NCBI GenBank assembly: GCA_035604635.1
Contig: DATNIC010000083.1
Location: forward strand, 1-27,328
DNA: 27,328 nucleotides
Direction of reading: 5' to 3'
Source: DATNIC01 sp035604635
GTDB taxonomy: Bacteria; Vulcanimicrobiota; Vulcanimicrobiia; Vulcanimicrobiales; Vulcanimicrobiaceae
Positions 6,815 through 13,551 of this stretch are shown here, piece after piece. The notes beneath the pieces were generated by a model. That model made no database searches. It saw only the letters and a program-made list of their open reading frames with translations, and was not told where the DNA came from. Position 1 is the stretch's first letter. Each line of letters opens with the position of its first letter. The position numbers and the translations under genes are program-made.

Positions 6815-8128
6815 TCACGCGAGCTGCGTCGCCCAGTCCCAGGTTTCGAGGTTGTTCTTGATGCGCGCCAGGAAGCGGCCGGCGGTCGATCCGTCGAGCG
6901 CGCGATGGTCCCACGTCATGCAAAGATACATCCGGTAACGCGCGACGATCGCCCCGTCGACGACCACCGCGCGCTGCTCGACGACATCGGTCGAGAGGAT
7001 CGCAACATTAGGCTGGTTGATCACCGGCGCCGTCATCAGCGTCCCGAACGCCCCATTGTTCGTAATCGTGAACGTCGATCCGCTGACGTCAGCCGCGGCG
7101 ATCGTCCCGTCGCGAGCCGCCCGCGAGAGCGTATTGATCCGTCGCGCGATCCCCAGGACGTTCATCGCATCGGCATCGCGAACGACCGGGACCAGCAGCC
7201 CCTTCTCGTCGAGATCGACGGCGATCCCCAAATGGATCCCCTCGCTGTACACGATCGTCTTCGCATCGACGTCGATCCGCGCATTGACGGCCGGATACGC
7301 AGCAAGCGCATCGACGGCCGCGCGAGCGATGAACGGTAGATACGTGAGCGAAAAGCCTTCTCGCTTTGAGAATGCATCCTTGTTTGCAGTCCGCACGGCG
7401 TGGACGCGCTCCATGTCGGCTTCGATGACGCTGAAGACCTCGACGGCGGTGCGCTTCGAAAACGTTACTCTTTCGGCGATTTGTTGGCGAATAAGGGTCA
7501 TTGGTAGGGGCCGGCCGGGGAGAGCGCCGCTCCAACGCGGGGACGCCGCAGATTTCCCCTCCTGGGAAATCTGCAGCTCGAGCTCTCGCGTGCTCCCGCC
7601 CTCCGGGCTCCGCACGCGACCCGCACGCCCCGCTTTTGGAGCGGCGCTCTCCCCGGCCTCCGTCGTCGTCGCTTCGCTGACGTACGCCAGGACGTCGTCG
7701 CGTGTGACGCGCCCGGCACCACCGGTTCCGTGAATCTTCGAAAGATCGACATCGTGCTCACGCGCAAGCCTACGCACTACGGGCGAATAGAGATTCGCCC
7801 GCGCTCCATTCCCACGGAGCGCAGGTTGGGTCATCGGCTCCGGCGCCTTAACCCTACTCCCGGGCGTCGGAGCCGATGACCCAACCTGCGCGGCCCCAGC
7901 GCCGATACGTGCAAGCACAGTCCCCACAGGAACGGTCTCTCCTTCGCTAACGAGAATCTCTGAGAGAACGCCGGCTTCGAGCGAGGGGATCTCGGTGTTG
8001 ACTTTGTCGGTCGAGACTTCGAAGAGCGGCTCGTCGACGCGCACGGGTTCGCCGACCCGCTTGAGCCAGCGGACGATCGTTCCTTCAGCGACGCTCTCGC
8101 CGAGCTGCGGCATCGCGACCGTCGCCAT
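6815..8128 (-). CDS. E2 acyltransferase of a 2-oxoacid/acetoin-type dehydrogenase complex, carrying two palindromic DNA insertions
   Basis: This 437-residue dihydrolipoamide acyltransferase has an N-terminal lipoyl domain (about 1-77) with the lipoylated Lys42 in STDKVN, a peripheral-subunit-binding domain (about 113-150; YSPVVRRLAREHDVDL, GTGGAGRVTRDDV) and a catalytic domain (about 205-437) with the active-site DHRALDG (His408, Asp412). It would transfer the acyl group made by the adjacent E1 pair to coenzyme A in the cytoplasm. The ATG at 8128 directly follows the TAA of the upstream reductase gene, so translation is probably coupled. Oddly, both interdomain linkers are encoded by large perfect inverted repeats (residues about 80-104 and 157-206), described as separate features. 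The charged second linker is unlike the usual Ala/Pro-rich linker. Whether the acyl substrate is pyruvate-, acetoin- or branched-chain-derived cannot be settled here. Confidence 0.93.
   Translation of the reverse strand: MATVAMPQLGESVAEGTIVRWLKRVGEPVRVDEPLFEVSTDKVNTEIPSLEAGVLSEILVSEGETVPVGTVLARIGAGAAQVGSSAPTPGSRVKAPEPMTQPALRGNGARANLYSPVVRRLAREHDVDLSKIHGTGGAGRVTRDDVLAYVSEATTTEAGESAAPKAGRAGRVRSPEGGSTRELELQISQEGKSAASPRWSGALPGRPLPMTLIRQQIAERVTFSKRTAVEVFSVIEADMERVHAVRTANKDAFSKREGFSLTYLPFIARAAVDALAAYPAVNARIDVDAKTIVYSEGIHLGIAVDLDEKGLLVPVVRDADAMNVLGIARRINTLSRAARDGTIAAADVSGSTFTITNNGAFGTLMTAPVINQPNVAILSTDVVEQRAVVVDGAIVARYRMYLCMTWDHRALDGSTAGRFLARIKNNLETWDWATQLA
7513..7658. repeat. 146-bp palindromic (cloverleaf-like) element inside the E2 gene
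   Basis: Positions 7513-7535 and 7636-7658 form a perfect 23-bp inverted repeat (ends GGCCGGGG and CCCCGGCC). A further 6 bp pair at 7537-7542 with 7628-7633. Inside lie two more hairpins: 7548-7558 with 7564-7574 (11 bp perfect, 5-base loop) and 7587-7593 with 7612-7618 (7 bp), the latter enclosing CCCG/CGGG. The whole can fold as a long stem carrying two arms. It is read in frame as residues about 157-206 of E2, in the linker before the catalytic domain. I see no target-site duplication. It resembles in-frame palindromic elements such as those of Rickettsia, by analogy only. Confidence 0.85.
7819..7891. repeat. 73-bp palindromic hairpin element inside the E2 gene
   Basis: Positions 7819-7842 and 7868-7891 form a perfect 24-bp inverted repeat (the left arm begins GCGCAGGTTGGG, the right arm ends CCCAACCTGCGC). 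After one G-T position the pairing continues for 4 bp (7844-7847 with 7863-7866), leaving a loop of about 15 bases. It encodes residues about 80-104 of E2, the Pro/Ala/Ser-rich linker between the lipoyl and subunit-binding domains. Its sequence differs from the 146-bp element downstream in the gene. Perfect pairing at this length is far beyond chance and suggests a recent or conserved mobile palindrome. Confidence 0.85.
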
Positions 8129-9037
8129 TTATTTGCGCTTGTACGGCTTCGACGGAACGGCGTCGACGCCGGCCATCTTCGCGAGCGTGTAAAAGAGGAC
8201 GGCGAAGTCGTAGTCGGCGTAGCCCATGCCGCGCGCCGTGGTCAACATCTCGTTGGCGATCGCCGTCGTCGGCAAGGGGACCTCGACTTGCCGGCCGAGC
8301 TCGAGCGCGAGCTTCATATCTTTTTGCTGCATGTTGACGTCGAACATCGCCGGTTCGGGCATCTTGAGGACGAAGCCGCCGCGATAGCCGATCATCGGGG
8401 ACGCGATCGCGCTGTTCGCGATCATGTCGTAAGCGGCGTCGCGGGGGATGCCGCTCTTTTCTGCGAGGAGCAGGCCCTCGCTCATCGCCAGCATCTGCAC
8501 GGCGAGCTGCAGATTGATCGCGATCTTCATGACCTTTGCCTGGCCGATCGTTCCGATCAACTTTACTTTGGGCCCGATGTCGAGCAGGACGGGCTCGGCC
8601 TTCTTGAAAGCAGCCTCGTCGCCGCCGACCATGATGAGCAGCTTCCCCTGTGCAACGGTGACCTGGCTGCCCGAAACCGGCGCATCGAGGAGCGCCGCGC
8701 CTGTTTTTGCAACCGCTTCACCCAGCTCGCGCACGTGTGCGGGCGAGATCGTGCTCATCTCGACGAAGATTTTCCCCGGCCCCAGCGCCGCGAGCGCGCC
8801 GTCCGGGCCTTCGGTGACCGCGGCGATCGCCTTGTCGTCGGTTACCATGCAGCAGATTACGTCGCATTGCTCGACGACTGCGCGAGGCGTCGCGGCGTAC
8901 CGCATCCCCTCTTTGATGAGCGGCTCGGCCTTGGCTTTGGTCCGGTTGTAGCCGACGACCTCACGCTTGGCGAGGAGCAGACGGCGGACGAACGCCGCGC
9001 CCATCTCACCCAAACCGATCATCCCGACTGATGGCAT
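8129..9037 (-). CDS. NAD(P)-dependent 3-hydroxyisobutyrate dehydrogenase-family reductase
   Basis: This 302-residue beta-hydroxyacid dehydrogenase has an N-terminal Rossmann motif GLGEMG (residues 8-13), the substrate-binding motif DAPVSGS near 118-124 (Ser in place of the more usual third Gly), and the catalytic Lys171 with Asn175 in KIAIN. Family members oxidise 3-hydroxyisobutyrate, 3-hydroxypropionate or tartronate semialdehyde-type substrates, or reduce succinic/glyoxylic semialdehyde. The ATG at 9037 has GGAGAG upstream, overlapping the end of the E1-beta gene, and its stop abuts the E2 start. Lying between E1-beta and E2 is unusual and suggests that it works on the same substrate stream. 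The substrate is not predictable from sequence. Confidence 0.88.
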   Translation of the reverse strand: MPSVGMIGLGEMGAAFVRRLLLAKREVVGYNRTKAKAEPLIKEGMRYAATPRAVVEQCDVICCMVTDDKAIAAVTEGPDGALAALGPGKIFVEMSTISPAHVRELGEAVAKTGAALLDAPVSGSQVTVAQGKLLIMVGGDEAAFKKAEPVLLDIGPKVKLIGTIGQAKVMKIAINLQLAVQMLAMSEGLLLAEKSGIPRDAAYDMIANSAIASPMIGYRGGFVLKMPEPAMFDVNMQQKDMKLALELGRQVEVPLPTTAIANEMLTTARGMGYADYDFAVLFYTLAKMAGVDAVPSKPYKRK

Positions 9038-9041
9038 GCGC

Positions 9042-10019
9042 CTATCTCTCCATGGCTTGACGGACTTCGGCGACGATGCGATCGATTGATGGACGCGCGA
9101 GATCTTCGAGGGCGTCGGCGGCGGGGAGTGGGACGTGCGGAGTCGTGATGCGCACGACGGGTCCGTCGAGGTCGTAGAAGCATTCGTCCGCGATCAGCGA
9201 CGCGAGCTCTGCACCCCAACCGCATAAACGCGGGTTCTCCTCAACGGTAAAGGCGCGACCGGTATTGCTCACCTCGCTCAGTATCGTGCGCGTATCGAGC
9301 GGGACGAGGCTGCGCACGTCGACGACCGTTGCGTCGATGCCGTCCTGCGCTAGACGGTTTGCGGCTTCGAGCGCGCGCGGGACCATCGCTGCGAGCGCGA
9401 TGATCGTGCAGTTCTTTCCCTTGCGCAGGACGTTTGCGGTACCGAGCGGGACGACGTGTTCGCCGTCGGGGACCTCGCCCTTGTCCGCAAACAATCCCTT
9501 CGCTTCGAAAAACAGGACCGGATCAGGGTCGCGAATCGACGCGGCGAGCAACCCCTTGACGTCGGCCGGGTAGGCGGGCGCAACGACTTTGAGCCCGGGG
9601 ATCGCCATCGCCCAGTTCTCGACCGCTTGCGAGTGTTGCGCGCCGAAGCGAAAGCCGCCGCCGTTCGCGGTGCGAATGACGAGCGGCAGGTTCACTTGTC
9701 CGTCGGTCATGTAGCGCGCTTTCGCGATCTGATTGGCGGCGATGTCCCAGCAGACGGCGAGAAAATCCGAGAACATGATCTCGCCGATCGGACGCAGGCC
9801 CGTCATCGCCGCGCCCATGACGGCGCCGAGGATCGCCTGCTCGGAGATCGGCGTGTCGCGCACGCGCTCGGGGCCGAACTCATCGAGCAAGCCGACGGTC
9901 GTCTTGAAGACGCCGCCGGCCGCCGCGATGTCCTCGCCGATCAGCACGACGTCGGGATCGCGGCGCATCTCTTGGGCGATCCCGGCCGCGACGGCGTCGC
10001 GGTACGTTAATTCCGCCAT
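9042..10019 (-). CDS. E1-beta subunit of a 2-oxoacid/acetoin-type dehydrogenase
   Basis: This 325-residue transketolase-like beta subunit starts at ATG 10019, which has GGAGG at 10026-10030 six bases upstream; the seven-residue extension to 10040 has no such support. The order of motifs is typical: AELTYRDAVAAGIAQEM, LIGEDIAAAGGVFKTT, the ThDP-contacting DTPISEQAILGAVMGAA, GAQHSQAVENWAMAIPGLKVVAP and the C-terminal transketolase domain with VEENPRLCGWG. It forms the alpha2-beta2 E1 enzyme with the upstream gene, whose end it overlaps by 13 bases. The sequence looks closer to pyruvate/acetoin types than to branched-chain types, a judgement from motif style only. Confidence 0.92.
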   Translation of the reverse strand: MAELTYRDAVAAGIAQEMRRDPDVVLIGEDIAAAGGVFKTTVGLLDEFGPERVRDTPISEQAILGAVMGAAMTGLRPIGEIMFSDFLAVCWDIAANQIAKARYMTDGQVNLPLVIRTANGGGFRFGAQHSQAVENWAMAIPGLKVVAPAYPADVKGLLAASIRDPDPVLFFEAKGLFADKGEVPDGEHVVPLGTANVLRKGKNCTIIALAAMVPRALEAANRLAQDGIDATVVDVRSLVPLDTRTILSEVSNTGRAFTVEENPRLCGWGAELASLIADECFYDLDGPVVRITTPHVPLPAADALEDLARPSIDRIVAEVRQAMER

Positions 10020-11068
10020 GCCGCGCCTCCGTCGGCCCAAACATTCGTCTCGAGCGCATCGGGTGAGGGCGGCGGCCCCGCCTTCGCCTCTTCGGTTGCG
10101 TGATCGACCTTCGCGAGCGACTCGGCGTCGATCGCATCGAGGACGGTGGATTGCATGCCGCGCTCGAGCAAGCGCGCCTTATAGAGATCGACCGGATCGC
10201 GTTTGAGCCACTCCTCGACCTCGCTTTGCGGCCGGTATGAGGCCGGATCGGCGCGCGAATGTCCGCCGTGCCGGTACGTCTTGGCCTCGATGAGCGAGGG
10301 GCCTTTCCCGAGCCGCGCGCGTTCGTAGGCCGTCAGCGCGGAACGGTAGCAGATGTCGGCGTCGTTGCCGTCGATCACGATGGGCTCGAGTCCGTAGGCG
10401 CTCGCGCGATCGGCCGCCGGGTTCTTCACCGACGTGACCGCGGCGATCGGCGTGTACTCCATGTAGAGGTTGTTCTCGCACACGAAGACGACGGGCAGCT
10501 TCCAGACGACGGCCATGTTGAGTGCTTCGTGAAAGGCGCCGATGTTCGTCGTTCCGTCCCCGAAGAAGCAGACCGCGACTTGACCGGATTTGCGATACTG
10601 CGCCGACCAGGCTGCGCCGTTGGCGATCGTGAGATGCGCACCGACGATCGCGTAGCTTCCCATCGCGAAGTGCTCGACGTCGGTCAGGTGCATCGAGCCG
10701 CCCTTGCCGTGTAAGATCCCGTTGCTGCGGCCGAGCAGCTCGGCCATCACCGCGGTCATCGATGCGCCGCGCGCAAGCGTATGGTTATGGCCGCGATACG
10801 TGCAGAAGGTATAGTCGTCGGGCCGCATCGCAACCGCGAATCCGGCTGCGACCGCTTCTTGCCCTAAGCCGAGATGGCTCGTCCCCTTGACGAGGTTTTG
10901 CAAGAACAGATCGTACGCCCGCTTTTCGAACAGCCGCAGCTCGACTTGCATGCGATAAAGCGCAAGCTCAGTTATAAGGCGCTCCGAGCCGAGCTCTCCG
11001 CGCCCCCCAGGCTTCGCCTGGGGCCCCCGAGCCTCAAGCGGGCTCACGGTTTCTGCCATTCGTACCAT
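10007..11068 (-). CDS. E1-alpha subunit of a 2-oxoacid/acetoin-type dehydrogenase
   Basis: This 353-residue thiamine-diphosphate enzyme subunit carries the ThDP/Mg motif GDGTTNIGAF...CENN (residues 170-172 and 199-200), preceded by the PDH/acetoin-type GKGGSMH (121-127), and has the phosphorylation-loop-like TYRHGGHSRADPASYR. It decarboxylates the 2-oxo (or cleaves the acetoin-like) substrate and passes the acyl group to lipoyl-E2. The start is either ATG 11068 or ATG 11059; the GGGGGA stretch upstream suits the second slightly better. The N-terminal 28 or so residues (ARGPQAKPGGRGELG) extend beyond typical E1-alpha and are encoded by a GC-rich hairpin. No E3 gene is nearby, so the complex must borrow E3 from elsewhere. 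Confidence 0.92.
   Translation of the reverse strand: MVRMAETVSPLEARGPQAKPGGRGELGSERLITELALYRMQVELRLFEKRAYDLFLQNLVKGTSHLGLGQEAVAAGFAVAMRPDDYTFCTYRGHNHTLARGASMTAVMAELLGRSNGILHGKGGSMHLTDVEHFAMGSYAIVGAHLTIANGAAWSAQYRKSGQVAVCFFGDGTTNIGAFHEALNMAVVWKLPVVFVCENNLYMEYTPIAAVTSVKNPAADRASAYGLEPIVIDGNDADICYRSALTAYERARLGKGPSLIEAKTYRHGGHSRADPASYRPQSEVEEWLKRDPVDLYKARLLERGMQSTVLDAIDAESLAKVDHATEEAKAGPPPSPDALETNVWADGGAAWRN
11005..11023. repeat. Perfect hairpin in the 5' coding region of E1-alpha
   Basis: CCCCAGGC (11005-11012) pairs with GCCTGGGG (11016-11023) around a three-base TTC loop. It lies inside the N-terminal extension of E1-alpha, about 40 bases downstream of the start codon. It could slow ribosomes, or be a small relative of the palindromic elements found in the E2 gene. 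Only the pairing itself is seen. Confidence 0.6.
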
Positions 11069-11092
11069 CCCCCGTGGGCCCGCTGATCACGG

Positions 11093-12370
11093 TTAGTATT
11101 TGTTTGTGATGAAGAGTTCTTCGGCCGGGAAGCGCGTGATGATGCTGCTGCCGGTCTTGGTGACGACGACCTCTTCCTCGATGCGTGCTGCGGAGAAGCC
11201 GTCCGATGCCGGGCAGTACGTCTCGAGCGCGAAGACCATCCCTTCCTTGATCTCCATCGGGTGATCGAGCGAGTTCAGCCGGCTGATGACCGGACGCTCG
11301 TGCAACGCGAGCCCCACGCCGTGCCCGAATTGTAAGCCGAAACATTCCATCTCGCTCGTAAAGCCGAACTCTTCGGCCTTCGGCCAGACGCGCGCGACTT
11401 GGTCGGTCGAGACGCCCGGACGAATTAAGTTGATCGAGGCGTCGATCCACTCGCGGCATTGTTTGTAGGCGTCCCTTTGGCTCTCGGTCGCGCGGCCGAC
11501 GTTGAACGTGCGATAGTAGCACGTCCGGTAGCCGTTGAACGCCGACATGATATCGAAGAAGGCCTGGTCGCCGGGCCGGATCAGCCGGTCGGAAAAGTTG
11601 TGCGGGTGCGGGTTGCAGCGCTCGCCCGAGACCGCGTTGATCGATTCGACGTCGTCCGCCCCGAGGTCGTAGAGCTTCTTGGTCGCAAGCGCGACGATTT
11701 GGTTCTCGCGGATCCCGGGCTTGAGTGCTTCGACGATATCCTGGTAAGCCGCGTCGACCATCGCCGCCGACATCGAGAGCAACAGGATCTCGTCTTGCGA
11801 CTTGATCTCGCGCGCGTCGAGCATCGTCTGCTGACCGTCGGCGATCTTCACGCCGGCCTTCTCGAGCGCGAACCAGAGCGGCGGCTCGATGATGTCGATC
11901 CCGAGCGGCATGCCTAAGACGCCGTGCTCCTTGAGGATCGAAGCAATTTCTTTCGCACACCGTTCAAAAAGACCGGCCTGGGGCGGAATCGCTCCGCGCA
12001 AACCGTTGAGGCCGGCGTGAATGTTTTCGTCGGCGAGCCAGTTCGAGTAGAGCCGGTGATGTTTGGCGGCCGAGCCGAAGTCCCAGACCATCGGCTCGCC
12101 GGTCCGGGTCAAGAGGGCGTACCGCGTCATCTTGTCGCGCGACCACTCGCCGATCATCGTCGCGGTGACGTAGCGGATGTTGTTGACGTCGAACAGCAAG
12201 AGCGCCCCAAGGTCCGACCGATTGAGCGCCTCGCGAGCGCGCCCGAGGCGGTACTTCCGAAGCCGGTCGAAGTCGACGCGTTCCTCGAAGTCGACGGCCA
12301 TCGGTCCGGGCGCCGGAATCGGCCGAGAATCGGCGGCTGCCGGTGCCACCTTCGATGACGACGTCAACAT
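11093..12370 (-). CDS. M24 (Xaa-Pro peptidase/creatinase/DddP-fold) enzyme with altered metal site
   Basis: This 425-residue pita-bread-fold protein has an N-terminal creatinase-like domain (about 33-190; LLFDVNNIRYVTAT) and a C-terminal M24 domain. Aligned to aminopeptidase P, the metal ligands are Asp273 (FFDIMSAFNGY), Cys284 in place of the second Asp (GYRTCYYRTF), His350 (FGHGVGL), Glu383 (FALETY) and Glu398 (RIEEE). The N-terminal half resembles DMSP-lyase DddP-type sequences as I recall them, but the substrate is open: it could be a peptidase, a C-N hydrolase or a lyase. It is the first gene of the long operon, 40 bases after the LacI-type promoter, so the substrate of the pathway may be processed here first. 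The start at ATG 12370 has GGGGG upstream; ATG 12301 is a possible shorter start. Confidence 0.85.
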   Translation of the reverse strand: MLTSSSKVAPAAADSRPIPAPGPMAVDFEERVDFDRLRKYRLGRAREALNRSDLGALLLFDVNNIRYVTATMIGEWSRDKMTRYALLTRTGEPMVWDFGSAAKHHRLYSNWLADENIHAGLNGLRGAIPPQAGLFERCAKEIASILKEHGVLGMPLGIDIIEPPLWFALEKAGVKIADGQQTMLDAREIKSQDEILLLSMSAAMVDAAYQDIVEALKPGIRENQIVALATKKLYDLGADDVESINAVSGERCNPHPHNFSDRLIRPGDQAFFDIMSAFNGYRTCYYRTFNVGRATESQRDAYKQCREWIDASINLIRPGVSTDQVARVWPKAEEFGFTSEMECFGLQFGHGVGLALHERPVISRLNSLDHPMEIKEGMVFALETYCPASDGFSAARIEEEVVVTKTGSSIITRFPAEELFITNKY

Positions 12371-12388
12371 AGGCCGAACCCCCAGGCA

Positions 12389-12402
12389 TGAAAACGATTG
12401 CA
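12389..12402. promoter_or_regulatory. LacI-family operator O1 at the transcription start of the long operon
   Basis: TGAAAACGATTGCA is a near-palindrome with the central CG and TG..CA ends typical of LacI/GalR operators. It lies just downstream of the -10 box of the minus-strand promoter at 12410-12438, about where transcription would start, so a bound repressor should block initiation or early elongation. It matches the site at 13490-13503 at 11 of 14 positions. Confidence 0.7.
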
Positions 12403-12409
12403 GGTCAGT

Positions 12410-12438
12410 ACTATACGAGCCTCGTCGGGACGAGTCAA
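12410..12438 (-). promoter_or_regulatory. Sigma70-like promoter for the M24-dehydrogenase-Liv operon
   Basis: On the minus strand, TTGACT (12433-12438) and TATAGT (12410-12415) are separated by exactly 17 bases. The expected start is near 12403, giving a leader of about 33 bases before the M24 gene. The promoter lies entirely in the 79-base gap after the lacI-family stop codon. No other promoter this good was noticed within the operon. Confidence 0.72.
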
Positions 12439-12449
12439 GGGGTCAATCT

Positions 12450-13487
12450 TCATATACTGCGGCTCGACTCGGCTGGAGCGCTCGCGGGCAACGTCGTCGA
12501 CTGGCGAACGATCAGCTTGCCGGGGAAGCGCATCACGCGCGGCTCGGCCACGCCGCCGTCTTCTGCGAGTCGCTCGATCAAGAGTTGCGCCGCGACCAGG
12601 CCCATCTCGCGCAGCGGGAGCGCGTAACAGGTCAGCGGCGGATTTTGAGCTGCGTACCAGTCCGGGTCTTCATAGCACACGAGCGAGACGTCGCCCGGAA
12701 TCTGCAGGTGCAGTTCCTTGAGCGCGCTCAGCACGCCCAGCGTCAGGGGGCTCCCGCTCGAGAAGATCGCGGTTGGCGGGTCGGCCGCCTGCATGAGCTG
12801 CAAAGCGGCGTCGTAGCCGAACGCGCGCGAGTACTCGCCGTACACGATCCGCGCTTCCGAGGGCGGAAAGCCGGCCTGGCCCAGTGCATCCCGATATCCG
12901 GCGACACGGTCGCGCGTCGTGCTGAACGATAGCGAGCCGGTGATCATTGCGATCTTCGGATGCCCAAGCGCGATGAGGTGACGCGTCAGCGCGGCTGCCC
13001 CTTCGTGGTCGTCGGTCATGACCGCGTCGCACCGGCCTTGCCCGGTGTGACGCAAGAGCTCGACGATCGGGATCGGTCGCGGTGCGTTGATCAAATCGTG
13101 CGCGCCTTGCGGCGTGCACGGGACGTGGACGATCGCATCGACCCGGTGCTCGACCAAGGTCCGCAAATAGCCGCGATCGGTCTCGGGATCGCTGTTGCTG
13201 ATGCAGAGGATCAAACGGTACCCGTGCTTTTCGAGCTCGTGCTGCACGACGGTCGCGCATTCGGCGTAAAAGTCGTTGAGGATGTCGGGGATGATCAGCC
13301 CGACGGCGTTCGTTCGACGCTGGCGGAGAGCGCGAGCCAGAGCGTTGGGCTGATAGCCGATCTCGGCAGCAGCGGCGGAGACGCGCCGGCGCGTCCCTTC
13401 GTCGACGTGCGGATGGCCGGAGAGCGCGCGTGAGACGGTGGCGACCGAGAGGCCGACATGGCGAGCGACGTCGCGGAGGGTAGCCAT
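12450..13487 (-). CDS. LacI-family transcriptional repressor
   Basis: This 345-residue regulator has an N-terminal LacI helix-turn-helix (TLRDVARHVGLSVATVSRALSG, residues 3-24), a hinge helix region (NALARALRQRRTNAVGLIIPD, about 48-67) and a periplasmic-binding-like effector domain to the end. LacI relatives bind small molecules, mostly sugars, as dimers and release DNA on binding. The ATG at 13487 has no clear Shine-Dalgarno; instead an operator-like palindrome sits two bases upstream, so it may be autoregulated or translated from a near-leaderless mRNA. It is divergent from the zinc dehydrogenase and precedes the long operon on the same strand. It therefore probably controls both, given the two matching operators. 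Confidence 0.92.
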   Translation of the reverse strand: MATLRDVARHVGLSVATVSRALSGHPHVDEGTRRRVSAAAAEIGYQPNALARALRQRRTNAVGLIIPDILNDFYAECATVVQHELEKHGYRLILCISNSDPETDRGYLRTLVEHRVDAIVHVPCTPQGAHDLINAPRPIPIVELLRHTGQGRCDAVMTDDHEGAAALTRHLIALGHPKIAMITGSLSFSTTRDRVAGYRDALGQAGFPPSEARIVYGEYSRAFGYDAALQLMQAADPPTAIFSSGSPLTLGVLSALKELHLQIPGDVSLVCYEDPDWYAAQNPPLTCYALPLREMGLVAAQLLIERLAEDGGVAEPRVMRFPGKLIVRQSTTLPASAPAESSRSI

Positions 13488-13489
13488 GC

Positions 13490-13503
13490 TGGAAACGATA
13501 CCA
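13490..13503. promoter_or_regulatory. LacI-family operator O2 between the repressor and dehydrogenase genes
   Basis: TGGAAACGATACCA shares the AAACGAT core and the TG..CA ends with the site at 12389-12402. It is located between the divergent lacI-family gene (start 13487) and the zinc dehydrogenase (start 13552). It is well placed for autorepression and for control of the dehydrogenase. Confidence 0.65.
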
Positions 13504-13551
13504 GAAAGGGCGTGTTCATATCAAACGAGAGAAAGGAGGGTTCCGCCGAAG

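Noticed and set aside
7513..7891. Insertion sequence or transposon in the E2 gene
   Set aside because: No transposase, no target duplication and far too short; the frame is intact. Treated instead as palindromic elements.
12421..12438. CTCGTC/GACGAG palindrome as a terminator after the lacI-family gene
   Set aside because: The loop is only about two bases, there is no T-run, and the palindrome falls inside the spacer of a good promoter.
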